Numbered from the stretch's first letter, positions 1 through 5,679 are shown. The stretch is 6,537 bases of DNA from an uncultured Blastococcus sp. (GCA_946221975.1 CAMIGT010000079.1:1-6537); one strand, 5' to 3'. Notes: a model not told the origin generated them from the sequence alone. Program-made: numbers and translations.

Positions 1-48
1 AGCGACGGGCAGCGGCTCGACGTACTCCCGCCCTTCGCCGGCGGCTAG
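1..48 (+). CDS. moaD: MoaD, molybdopterin synthase sulfur-carrier subunit (C-terminal end only)
   Basis: Frame 1 from the first base reads SDGQRLDVLPPFAGG and then stops at TAG (46-48). Seen: the acidic DG turn, the LPPFAGG ending, and a terminal Gly-Gly directly before the stop. Known for the family: MoaD is a ubiquitin-fold protein of about 80-90 residues that ends in exactly this way. The terminal glycine is adenylated and thiocarboxylated, then inserts into the MoaE active site to supply sulfur for the molybdopterin dithiolene. Context supports the call strongly, because a MoaE domain is encoded convergently less than 100 bases away. Only 15 residues are visible, so the N-terminal part, the start codon and any fusion to another domain cannot be judged. 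ThiS and other ubiquitin-like carriers also end in GG, but the PP-AGG form and the molybdenum setting favour MoaD. Confidence 0.8.
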   Translation, partial: SDGQRLDVLPPFAGG

Positions 49-67
49 CTCGACCGACAACCACTAG

Positions 68-108
68 TGTGTAGCGTTTTGGTCTGTGGGTGACTGAAAC
101 GCTACACA
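68..108. terminator. Perfect 12-bp inverted repeat between convergent genes; candidate bidirectional terminator
   Basis: TGTGTAGCGTTT (68-79) is repeated exactly as its reverse complement AAACGCTACACA (97-108), with a 17-base loop. G-U pairs could extend the RNA stem slightly on both sides. It lies between the moaD stop (46-48) and the stop of the convergent MoaE fusion gene (128-130), so both transcripts would run into it. There is no T-tract after the stem on either strand, so it is not a classical intrinsic terminator. Many actinobacterial terminators lack the U-run, which keeps this reading plausible. A binding site or small repeat element remains possible. Confidence 0.55.
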
Positions 109-127
109 TAAGCCGAACGGCGCCAGG

Positions 128-1180
128 TTACGGAGCGTTGACCCACTCGTCGGTGCCGTCGTCGAAGACCTGCTGCTTCCAGACTGGCAGCTCCGACTTG
201 ACGCGCTCGACGAGCAGCGAGCACACCTCGAACGCCTCGGCGCGGTGGTCGGAGGCGACCGCGCAGCCCAGCGCGACGTCACCGATGGCGAGCTCGCCCA
301 CCCGGTGCTGTACGGCGATCGCCCGCACCCCTGACGCTTCGGCGACCTCTGCGGTGATCTGCTTGATCGTCTCATCGGCGCTCGGATGCGCCATGTACTT
401 CAGCCGCTGCACCATGCGCCCGTGGTCGTGGTCGCGCACGACGCCGGAGAACGTCGCGACCGCGCCCGCCCTGCGGTCGCGCACCAGCAGCTCCAGCAGC
501 GAGACGCTGATGTCGTCGGGGGTGACCTCGGCACGCACGATCTCGGTCGCGACGCTGGCGCGGTCGCCGAGTGCCTCCAGCTGCTCGGGGGTGTCGAGGT
601 CGGTGGGCGAGCCGAGCCCGTCGGCCACGACGGTCTGCACGTCGTCGCGGCTCATCAGGTAGCCGCGCGCACCCTTGTCGCCGGTCGCCGACTTCGCGAT
701 CCCGTCCCAGTGCGCGCGCCCGAGCAGCATCGGGTGCCCGATCTGCCCGTCGTACGTCGCCACGGCGAGCGTTTCCGGCGCGGCCAGCCGAGTGACCCGC
801 TCGACCGCGTCCGGGCTGATGTCCGGCGTGTCGGCAAGCTGGACGACGACCGCGTCCGGGGCCGGATCGAGCTCGGCCGCGGCGGCGAGCCCGGCCTGCA
901 CCGAGGTGCCCATGCCCTCGCCGTAGCGCGGGTTGCTGACGATGGTGAGGTTGACGCCGTCGAAGATCCGCGGGTACTTCTGCTGCGCCGACTCCAGCGC
1001 CTTACGCACGTGGGCCTCGACCGCGCCGATCACCACGACGATCTCGGTGATCCCGCCTTCGTTCAGGATCCGCACCGCGTTGGTCAGTAACGACTGGCCG
1101 TTCGGGAGCCGGACCAGCGCCTTCGCCAGCCCCATCCGGCTTCCGCCGCCCGCAGCCAGCACCAGTCCCGCAACCGTCAC
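128..1180 (-). CDS. moaE: Fusion: MocA/MobA-like molybdenum cofactor nucleotidyltransferase + MoaE (molybdopterin synthase catalytic subunit)
   Basis: A 350-residue two-domain protein. Residues about 1-205 are an NTP_transf_3 nucleotidyltransferase. The nucleotide loop LAAGGGSRMG is at 8-17, followed by a Lys at 20. The metal-binding Asp (ADTP) is at 117, GHP at 148-150, GDKGAR at 167-172 and DLDTPEQL at 194-201. The LAAG loop with GHP and GDxGAR resembles MocA (cytidylyltransferase) more than MobA (LAGG). Residues about 210-350 are MoaE: GVVRDHDHG near 246-254, HRVG at 292-295, and the catalytic-type lysines in VKSELPVWK (K328, K335) before DGTDEWV. The start chosen is GTG at 1180, which overlaps the modC stop as GTGA and has a weak GGTGG about 9 bases upstream. 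An in-frame ATG at 1216 would add 12 residues inside modC. This is the last gene of the mod operon. Inferred role: sulfur insertion into precursor Z with MoaD, plus nucleotide attachment to the cofactor. The nucleotide specificity (CTP or GTP) is not settled by motifs. Confidence 0.9.
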   Translation of the reverse strand: MTVAGLVLAAGGGSRMGLAKALVRLPNGQSLLTNAVRILNEGGITEIVVVIGAVEAHVRKALESAQQKYPRIFDGVNLTIVSNPRYGEGMGTSVQAGLAAAAELDPAPDAVVVQLADTPDISPDAVERVTRLAAPETLAVATYDGQIGHPMLLGRAHWDGIAKSATGDKGARGYLMSRDDVQTVVADGLGSPTDLDTPEQLEALGDRASVATEIVRAEVTPDDISVSLLELLVRDRRAGAVATFSGVVRDHDHGRMVQRLKYMAHPSADETIKQITAEVAEASGVRAIAVQHRVGELAIGDVALGCAVASDHRAEAFEVCSLLVERVKSELPVWKQQVFDDGTDEWVNAP

Positions 1181-2226
1181 GTTCGATACACCACCAAGTT
1201 TGTCGAGTCGACCCACACCCGCACCGGCACGCCGGGGGCTAGGCGTTGCCGCCCTACATCGAGCGTGTCAACTTCTGAGACTATTCGCGGCCCGTCAGCG
1301 CAGACAAGCCCGACGCGCGTGAGCGTGCCCTGCGGATCGATCGAATCGATCCGCGCCGCCCACGCCGGTCCCGGCTCGTCGTCCCCCCGCAGTCGCACAT
1401 CGCGGGGGTGTACGACAACGCGCACGTCACCGGGCTCCTGCTCGCGGGCGATCTCGTAACCGGGCGCAAACCGCAGCATCTGCCCGTCGGACTCGGCGGC
1501 GAGTACGACGACCCCGGCCAGGTCGGCGACGTACGCCGTGGACGGGCGCGACGCGACCTCGTACGGCGTTCCGGTCTGCACGACTCTCCCCCGCTCGATC
1601 ACCAGTAGCCGGTCGGCGAGCGCGGCCGCGTCGTAGAGGTCGTGGGTCACCACGATGGCGACGCCGTCGAAGTCGGCGAGGTGGGTGCGCAGCTCGGCGC
1701 GTACGGCGATCCGCGACTGCGCGTCGAGTGCCGACATCGGCTCATCGAGCAGCAGCAGCGACGGGTCGGTCGCGAGCGCGCGGGCGAGCGCCACGCGCTG
1801 CGCCTGGCCTCCGGAGAGACCGCCGGGCTTGGCGCTCGCAAGCTCGGTGGCGCCGACCCGGGCCAGCGCCGTCTGTGCGGCCCGGCGCGAGTCCTCCTTG
1901 GACGCGCCGCGCGAGCGCGGACCGAACGCGACGTTCTCGAGCGCGCTCAGGTGCGGAAAGAGCCGACCGTTCTGGAAGACCATGCCGACCCCGCGCTGCT
2001 CCGGCGGCAGCCAGATCCCCTTGGCCAGGTCGTGCAGCACCGCATCACCGATCCGCACATGTCCCGACCGCGGGGCGACGAGCCCGACGAGCGCACCGAG
2101 CGTGGTCGACTTGCCGCTGCCGTTGGGCCCGAGCAGCGCGACGACCTCGCCGGCCTCCGCGCGCAGGTCGAGCTGCACGTCGAAGTCCCCGCGCACGACA
2201 TCGACCTGAGCGTCCAGAAAGCTCAC
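1177..2226 (-). CDS. modC: ModC, molybdate ABC transporter ATP-binding protein
   Basis: A 349-residue ABC ATPase that powers molybdate import at the inner face of the membrane. Seen: Walker A GPNGSGKST at 33-41, Q-loop Gln near 85 (FQNGRLFPHL), signature LSGGQ at 137-141, Walker B LLLLDEP at 157-163, D-loop SALD at 165-168 and switch His at 195. After about residue 270 comes a TOBE-type C-terminal domain (VHPRDVRL onward), the regulatory oxyanion-binding part found in ModC and related importers. The length is normal for ModC. The start is taken at GTG 2226, which overlaps the modB stop as GTGA; an ATG at 2247 would extend 7 residues into modB. The stop in turn overlaps the next gene's start by four bases, so translation of modB, modC and the fusion gene is probably coupled. 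The TOBE domain and the modA/modB neighbours separate it from sulfate or iron importers. Confidence 0.95.
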   Translation of the reverse strand: MSFLDAQVDVVRGDFDVQLDLRAEAGEVVALLGPNGSGKSTTLGALVGLVAPRSGHVRIGDAVLHDLAKGIWLPPEQRGVGMVFQNGRLFPHLSALENVAFGPRSRGASKEDSRRAAQTALARVGATELASAKPGGLSGGQAQRVALARALATDPSLLLLDEPMSALDAQSRIAVRAELRTHLADFDGVAIVVTHDLYDAAALADRLLVIERGRVVQTGTPYEVASRPSTAYVADLAGVVVLAAESDGQMLRFAPGYEIAREQEPGDVRVVVHPRDVRLRGDDEPGPAWAARIDSIDPQGTLTRVGLVCADGPRIVSEVDTLDVGRQRLAPGVPVRVWVDSTNLVVYRT

Positions 2227-3104
2227 CCGCGCAGACCCCCGACCCACCGGTCGCGCAGCGTGACGAGGGTGAGTACGGCGACCGCAAGCAGCAGGATGCT
2301 CAGCACCACGGTGCCCTCGAAGTCGTCGATGAGCTCGACGTACACCCGCACCGGCATCGTCTCGGTGCGCCCGGGCAGGCTGCCGGCGAAGGTGATCGTC
2401 GCGCCGAACTCACCCATCGCCCGCGCCCAGCTGAGCACGGCGCCGGCGGCGACGGCCGGGCCGACGAGCGGCAGGGTGATGCGGCGAAAGACGGTCCAGC
2501 GGTCGGCGCCGAGCGTGGCCACCGCCTCCTCGAGCTGGGCGTGCGAGGAGCGCAGCGCGCCGTCGACGCTGAGCACCAGGAACGGCAGCGCGACGAACGA
2601 CTGGGCGAGTACGACGGCCACGTGCGTGTAGGGAATCGTGATGCCCCACCACTCAAACAGCCAGCGTCCGACGATCCCCTGCCGCCCGAGCGCGCTGTAG
2701 AGCGCGACACCGCCGACGACCGGCGGCAGGATCAGCGGCACCGTCACCAGCGCGCGGAGCACCCGGCGGCCGGGGATCTCGGTGCGCGCCAGCAACCAGG
2801 CCAGCGGTACGCCGATCACCAGGCAGACCACGGTCGTCTCGGTCGCGGTCAGCAGCGACAGCCCGAGCGCCTGGAAGACGCCGGGCGAGGAGAGCTTCTC
2901 GAAGAACTGCCCCCACGGCGCCTTGAGGAGCAGCCCCGCCAGCGGTAGCACGAGAAAGACGATCGCTACCGTGGCGGGGATCGCGAGCAGCAGCGGCGCC
3001 CGGCTGCCGTGCGGCACACCGGCGCGTCCGGTTCGCATCGCCCCGTCGGCCGACGAGACACGTTCGGTCTCGCTCCGTTGCGGCGGTGCTGGCTGGGTGG
3101 TCAT
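2223..3104 (-). CDS. modB: ModB, molybdate ABC transporter permease
   Basis: A 293-residue integral membrane protein forming the molybdate channel, presumably as a homodimer docked on ModC. Hydrophobic segments lie at about 38-61, 82-107, 116-138, 160-180, 213-238 and 263-283. The cytoplasmic EAA loop that contacts the ATPase is clear at 193-212 (EAVATLGADRW and then ITLP). The stretch SWARAMGEFGATITFAGS (225-242) is typical of ModB/CysT-type permeases. The first about 37 residues are hydrophilic and somewhat long for the family. The start is ATG 3104, three bases after the modA stop (TAGTCCATG) and with no clear ribosome binding site, which suggests reinitiation from modA. A second ATG at 3038 would remove 22 residues of this tail and is a real alternative. 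The stop overlaps the modC GTG start by four bases. Confidence 0.95.
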   Translation of the reverse strand: MTTQPAPPQRSETERVSSADGAMRTGRAGVPHGSRAPLLLAIPATVAIVFLVLPLAGLLLKAPWGQFFEKLSSPGVFQALGLSLLTATETTVVCLVIGVPLAWLLARTEIPGRRVLRALVTVPLILPPVVGGVALYSALGRQGIVGRWLFEWWGITIPYTHVAVVLAQSFVALPFLVLSVDGALRSSHAQLEEAVATLGADRWTVFRRITLPLVGPAVAAGAVLSWARAMGEFGATITFAGSLPGRTETMPVRVYVELIDDFEGTVVLSILLLAVAVLTLVTLRDRWVGGLRG

Positions 3105-3107
3105 GGA

Positions 3108-3890
3108 CTAGGGCGCGAGGAAGCCGTGGTCGGCGAGGATCTGCTGGCCGTCGGCGCTTTCGACGTACTCGACGAACACCTCCGCGGCGGCGGCGTTGGC
3201 GGAGCCGTCGACGACCGCGATCGGATAGCTGTTGGACAGCTCGGCGGCCTCGGGGATGTCGATTCCCTCGACCTTGTCGCCGGCCGACTTGACGTCGGTG
3301 ACATAGACCAGCCCCGCGTCGGCCTCGCCGAGCGAGACCTTCTGCAGCACCGACTTGACGTCGGGCTCCTGCGAGTCGCTGGCGACCTGGTAGCCGACCT
3401 GCTCCTGCAGCTTCGCGGTGATCTTGCCGCAGGCCGCGGCCTCGGCGCACGTGACGATCGTGAGATCGGCGTTCTGCAGGTCGGCGAGGGTCTTGATGTT
3501 GGCGGGATTGCCTGCGGGGACGACGATCTGCAGCACGTTCTTGGCGATCACCGTGGGCTTCGTGACGAGGCCGGCGTCGCTGAGCTTGGTCATCGACACC
3601 TCGTCGGCGGAGGAGAAGACGTCGGCCGGCGCGCCCTGCTCGATCTGGGTGGCGAGCTGGCCGCTGGCGCCGTACTGGAAGGTGATCGTCAGCTCCGGGT
3701 TGGACTTCTTGAGGTCCTCGGCGATCTGCTCGTAGGACTCCTTCAGCGAGGCGGCGGCAAAGACCTGCAGCTCGCCGCTCACGGCCTCGCGGGAGCCGCT
3801 CGGTTCGGAGGCCGACGACGGGTCGTTGGTGGCACAGCCGGCGATGAGCAGTACGCCGGCGCCGAGCGCAGCCAGCAGGCGGAACCTCAT
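3108..3890 (-). CDS. modA: ModA, molybdate-binding lipoprotein of the ABC transporter
   Basis: A 260-residue solute-binding protein that captures molybdate or tungstate outside the membrane and delivers it to ModB. Seen: a short lipoprotein signal peptide with positive residues (MRFR), a hydrophobic core, and lipobox IAGC with the modified Cys at 19. A Ser/Asp/Pro-rich linker follows to about residue 38. Ligand-site motifs of ModA are FAAASL (44-49), GASGQLATQIEQGAPADVF (74-92), VVPAGNP (123-129) and GLVYVTDV (193-200). Cys148 and Cys154 (CAEAAACG) could form a surface disulfide. The start is ATG 3890, giving the signal peptide at the extreme N-terminus. Its first base is the last base of the upstream stop (TGATG), and GGAGG (3901-3905 on the plus strand) lies 10 bases upstream. 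A longer open frame back to 4223 exists but would precede the signal peptide with low-complexity sequence inside the regulator gene. Confidence 0.95.
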   Translation of the reverse strand: MRFRLLAALGAGVLLIAGCATNDPSSASEPSGSREAVSGELQVFAAASLKESYEQIAEDLKKSNPELTITFQYGASGQLATQIEQGAPADVFSSADEVSMTKLSDAGLVTKPTVIAKNVLQIVVPAGNPANIKTLADLQNADLTIVTCAEAAACGKITAKLQEQVGYQVASDSQEPDVKSVLQKVSLGEADAGLVYVTDVKSAGDKVEGIDIPEAAELSNSYPIAVVDGSANAAAAEVFVEYVESADGQQILADHGFLAP

Positions 3891-4288
3891 CAGTGTTTGC
3901 CCTCCGGCAGCTCGAGCGCGACGTTGGTGGCCTTGACGTACCCGATGGCGACCGAGCCGACCTCGAGCTTCATGTCGCGGACCGCCTCGGTCGACAGGAG
4001 CGAGACGATGCGGTATGGCCCGGCTTGGATCTCGACCTGCGACATGACCGGGTCGGAGGTGACCCGGGTGACGATGCCCTTCATGCGGTTGCGGGTGGAG
4101 GCCTGTCCGCTGCGTCCCGGGTCGGGGGTGTGCGCCTGTGCGGCGGCGAATCGCGCCAGGTCGCGGGCGTCCACGCCCAGCGGTCCGGAGCCGGCCCCCT
4201 TGACCTTCCCGGCCTCGACCCACCGGCGTACCGTGTCGCTGCTCACGCCGAGCAGCTCGGCCGCCTCACTGATTCGCAATTGCGTCAT
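3890..4288 (-). CDS. HTH-Mop (TOBE) putative molybdate-responsive regulator, first gene of the mod operon
   Basis: A 132-residue protein with two parts. Residues 1-31 form a MerR/excisionase-type helix-turn-helix (LRISEAAELLGVSSDTVRRWVEAGKVKG). Residues 35-48 (PLGVDARDLARFAA) resemble the strand-and-helix tail of that fold. A Pro/Ser/Arg linker at 52-66 leads to a Mop/TOBE domain at about 67-129: NRMKGIV, VMSQVEIQAGPYRIVSLLS, and VGSVAIGYVKATNVALE, the conserved VKATNV end being clear. Mop domains bind molybdate or tungstate between subunits. Inferred role: a one-component molybdate sensor controlling the mod operon. It differs from classical ModE (about 260 residues, winged HTH plus two TOBE repeats) in having a single Mop unit and a different DNA-binding fold. 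It could also be a molybdate storage protein with an HTH. ATG 4288 has no Shine-Dalgarno but lies 6 bases after a -10 element. The stop overlaps modA by one base. Confidence 0.85.
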   Translation of the reverse strand: MTQLRISEAAELLGVSSDTVRRWVEAGKVKGAGSGPLGVDARDLARFAAAQAHTPDPGRSGQASTRNRMKGIVTRVTSDPVMSQVEIQAGPYRIVSLLSTEAVRDMKLEVGSVAIGYVKATNVALELPEGKH

Positions 4289-4294
4289 GTGGCG

Positions 4295-4325
4295 ACTGTA
4301 GCGGACGCATCTGCAAACTGGTCAC
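4295..4325 (-). promoter_or_regulatory. Candidate mod operon promoter giving a leaderless mRNA
   Basis: On the minus strand TACAGT (4300-4295) matches the actinobacterial TAnnnT -10 element. It is followed by 6 bases and then the ATG of the HTH-Mop gene, so transcription would start at or next to the start codon. GTGACC (4325-4320) matches 4 of 6 bases of TTGACA, though with a long 19-base spacer. There is no purine-rich ribosome binding site before the ATG. The whole promoter fits between the upstream stop codon (4330) and the ATG. Predicted from sequence only. Confidence 0.5.
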
Positions 4326-4329
4326 TCGG

Positions 4330-5499
4330 TCAGATAGCGTACGGCCACAGCGTCAGCATCAGGGCGCTCCACCACGCGCCGACGATGACCATGACGAGTA
4401 CGCCGGTCACCCGCGCCCACAGCGACCAGCGCGCCATCGCGCCCGCGAATGCGAAGACGAGCACGAAGACCGGCACGGCGAAGCGCACCTTGGAGTGCAC
4501 GAATCCGGCACTGCCGATCGCCAGCCCGATCGCGACGACGCCGTACGCCGCCAACGGCGCCCAGCGTGAGTCGCGTGCGGCGCGGCGGACGAGGTCGACC
4601 GCGAGTGCGCCGGCGACGATCATCGCGACGACCGCGGTCGAGTAGACCACCCGCGTCAGGTCGTCGTACCGCCCGCTGAAGGTCAGCATCTGCCAGCCGA
4701 CGCGCGCGAGGTCGGCGCCGAAGTCGACCTTCGAGCCCCAGAAGAAGTTCTGCACGGCAAACCAGCCGTCGGCGCGCCCGCTGATGACCGCGACGATCAC
4801 CCACCACGTCGGCACTCCCGCGAGCGCCAGCACCGAGCCGACGACCGAGCGCCAGCTCCGGTGGCCGCGTCGCCAGGCGATCACCGCGGCGACGAGTACG
4901 GCGATCCCGACCGCGATGCCGACCGAGCGGGTCATGCCCGCCGCAAAGCCGAGCAGCCCGGCGGTGATCCACCTCCGGCGCACCGCAGCCCACAGCGCCC
5001 AGGCCGCGAACGCGGTGAAGAGGGCCTCGGAGTAGACCATCGACAGCACGATCGACATGGGCAACGCGGCCCAGAGCACGACCGAGAGCGCCGCGGCGCG
5101 CGGGCTGAGCACCTCGCGGGCGACGGCGTACACCCCAATAGCCGCAGCGATTCCCGCGACGAGCGTGACCGCGAGGCCGGCCGCGAACGCGTCGAACCCG
5201 ACGGCGCCGAGGGCCCGCATGAGCATCGGGTAGGCCGGGAAGAACGCGAGCCCGCCGGTCGAGTCGTCGCGCACCGTGATGAGCACGAGCTCGTCCGGGT
5301 AGCCCTCGGTGGCGATCCGGATGAACCACTCGCCGTCCCAGGCGCGCAGCTTCTCGAACGCGTCGCTGCCCGCGGCGCCCTGCAGGACAAGCAGCCCGAA
5401 TGCGCGGATAGCGGCGTACGCCGCGACTACCGCCGCGAGCGCCCGAAGCTCAGTGCGTAGCGACCGCATCGGCACGGCGGAGTGGGCGACGGACGACAC
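4330..5499 (-). CDS. GT-C membrane glycosyltransferase, PIG-V-like mannosyltransferase family
   Basis: A 389-residue polytopic membrane protein. It has many hydrophobic segments, at about 18-40, 101-127, 132-153, 158-173, 178-209, 218-240, 285-303, 315-332, 340-355 and 362-385. Family marks: AWDGEWFIRIATEGYP (53-68) with the Trp-Asp pair on the first large extracytoplasmic loop, where GT-C enzymes carry their catalytic acidic residue. Further marks are FFPAYPMLMRAL (86-97), YSEALFTAFAAWALW (156-170) and GMTRSVGI (188-195). This pattern is typical of PIG-V-like mannosyltransferases, which use polyprenyl-phosphate sugars outside the membrane. The exact donor and acceptor cannot be told; glycolipid or cell-envelope mannosylation is an inference. 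The start is GTG 5499, exactly 6 bases past a TAAGAT -10 element; ATG 5469 would shorten it by 10 residues. It ends 41 bases before the HTH-Mop gene, so readthrough into the mod operon is possible, but there is no functional link. Confidence 0.8.
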   Translation of the reverse strand: MSSVAHSAVPMRSLRTELRALAAVVAAYAAIRAFGLLVLQGAAGSDAFEKLRAWDGEWFIRIATEGYPDELVLITVRDDSTGGLAFFPAYPMLMRALGAVGFDAFAAGLAVTLVAGIAAAIGVYAVAREVLSPRAAALSVVLWAALPMSIVLSMVYSEALFTAFAAWALWAAVRRRWITAGLLGFAAGMTRSVGIAVGIAVLVAAVIAWRRGHRSWRSVVGSVLALAGVPTWWVIVAVISGRADGWFAVQNFFWGSKVDFGADLARVGWQMLTFSGRYDDLTRVVYSTAVVAMIVAGALAVDLVRRAARDSRWAPLAAYGVVAIGLAIGSAGFVHSKVRFAVPVFVLVFAFAGAMARWSLWARVTGVLVMVIVGAWWSALMLTLWPYAI

Positions 5500-5505
5500 C
5501 GCTCG

Positions 5506-5511
5506 ATCTTA
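5506..5511 (-). promoter_or_regulatory. Candidate -10 element for a leaderless glycosyltransferase transcript
   Basis: TAAGAT on the minus strand (5511-5506) fits TAnnnT and is followed by 6 bases (CGAGCG) and then the GTG at 5499. This is the same spacing as at the HTH-Mop gene, placing +1 at the start codon. No Shine-Dalgarno is seen before the GTG. No convincing -35 hexamer is present at 16-19 bases (ATCGTC at 17). Confidence 0.45.
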
Positions 5512-5536
5512 TTGGTCGTCGAGTCTTGGACGATCT

Positions 5537-5553
5537 ACCTCGAATAGCGAGGT
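5537..5553. repeat. 6-bp perfect inverted repeat upstream of the glycosyltransferase promoter
   Basis: ACCTCG (5537-5542) and CGAGGT (5548-5553) are exact reverse complements around AATAG. The dyad lies just upstream of where the -35 of the minus-strand promoter would be, so it could be an activator or repressor site for the glycosyltransferase gene. A 6-bp repeat can arise by chance. Confidence 0.3.
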
Positions 5554-5554
5554 T

Positions 5555-5577
5555 CCTGTTCCAAAACTCAGAACTGG
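5555..5577. repeat. Imperfect 7-bp inverted repeat in the intergenic region
   Basis: CCTGTTC (5555-5561) and GAACTGG (5571-5577) pair at 6 of 7 positions around the AT-rich 9-base spacer CAAAACTCA, which stands out in GC-rich surroundings. It sits next to the preceding dyad, about 150 bases ahead of the acyl-CoA dehydrogenase. It could be a regulator site; nothing ties it to a particular protein. Confidence 0.25.
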
Positions 5578-5638
5578 AGGCGCGCGGGCCACTCTGCGAG
5601 CACGACGACACGCCCGCGACGAGACGACGGTCACGCTA

Positions 5639-5662
5639 CCGACCGAACGCTTGCTCGGTCGG
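5639..5662. promoter_or_regulatory. 24-bp palindromic operator, TetR-like, ahead of the acyl-CoA dehydrogenase gene
   Basis: CCGACCGA (5639-5646) and TCGGTCGG (5655-5662) are perfect 8-bp inverted arms around an 8-base centre, ACGCTTGC. The size and arm arrangement resemble operators of TetR-family repressors, which often control acyl-CoA dehydrogenase genes in actinomycetes. The site overlaps the candidate -35 (TTGCTC, 5651-5656) and ends 63 bases before the ATG, a good position for repression. No regulator gene is visible in the window. As RNA it could also fold, but there is no T-run. Confidence 0.55.
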
Positions 5663-5679
5663 CACCCGTCGTGTAGATA
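5651..5679 (+). promoter_or_regulatory. Candidate promoter of the acyl-CoA dehydrogenase gene
   Basis: TTGCTC (5651-5656), 17 bases, then TAGATA (5674-5679). Each hexamer matches its consensus at only 3 positions, so the call rests mainly on the 17-base spacing, the overlapping palindrome and the distance to the gene. The -10 lies within a small TAGA tandem run (TAGATAGATAG, 5674-5684), so a second TAGATA frame at 5678-5683 is equally possible. Confidence 0.3.

Noticed and set aside
68..108. Insertion-sequence terminal inverted repeats
   Set aside because: Only 41 bases from end to end, no transposase remnant, and the flanks (CACTAG and TAAGCC) show no target-site duplication.
386..1090. 234-codon plus-strand open frame opposite the MocA-MoaE gene
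   Set aside because: Shadow of a clearly conserved minus-strand protein; composition is biased and no family is recognisable.
1642..2948. Long plus-strand open frames (1642-2631 and 1728-2948)
   Set aside because: They lie antisense to modC and modB, which have complete family motifs. The products are Arg/Pro/Ala-rich low-complexity sequence, as expected from the opposite strand of GC-rich coding DNA.
3891..4223. N-terminal extension of modA to an upstream start at 4223
   Set aside because: It would bury the lipoprotein signal peptide in the middle of the protein and overlaps the regulator gene in another frame. ATG 3890 has a GGAGG and a TGATG junction.
3009..4301. 430-codon plus-strand open frame
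   Set aside because: Antisense to modA and the HTH-Mop gene. The Gly/Leu/Asp/Val-rich translation has no domain signal, and no ribosome binding site precedes it.
4289..4329. Molybdenum-cofactor riboswitch ahead of the mod operon
   Set aside because: Only 41 bases separate the stop of the upstream gene from the ATG, far too little for that aptamer, and a -10 element lies right before the ATG.
5639..5662. Intrinsic terminator
   Set aside because: No T-run follows, no gene on either strand ends nearby, and the site sits in a promoter region.
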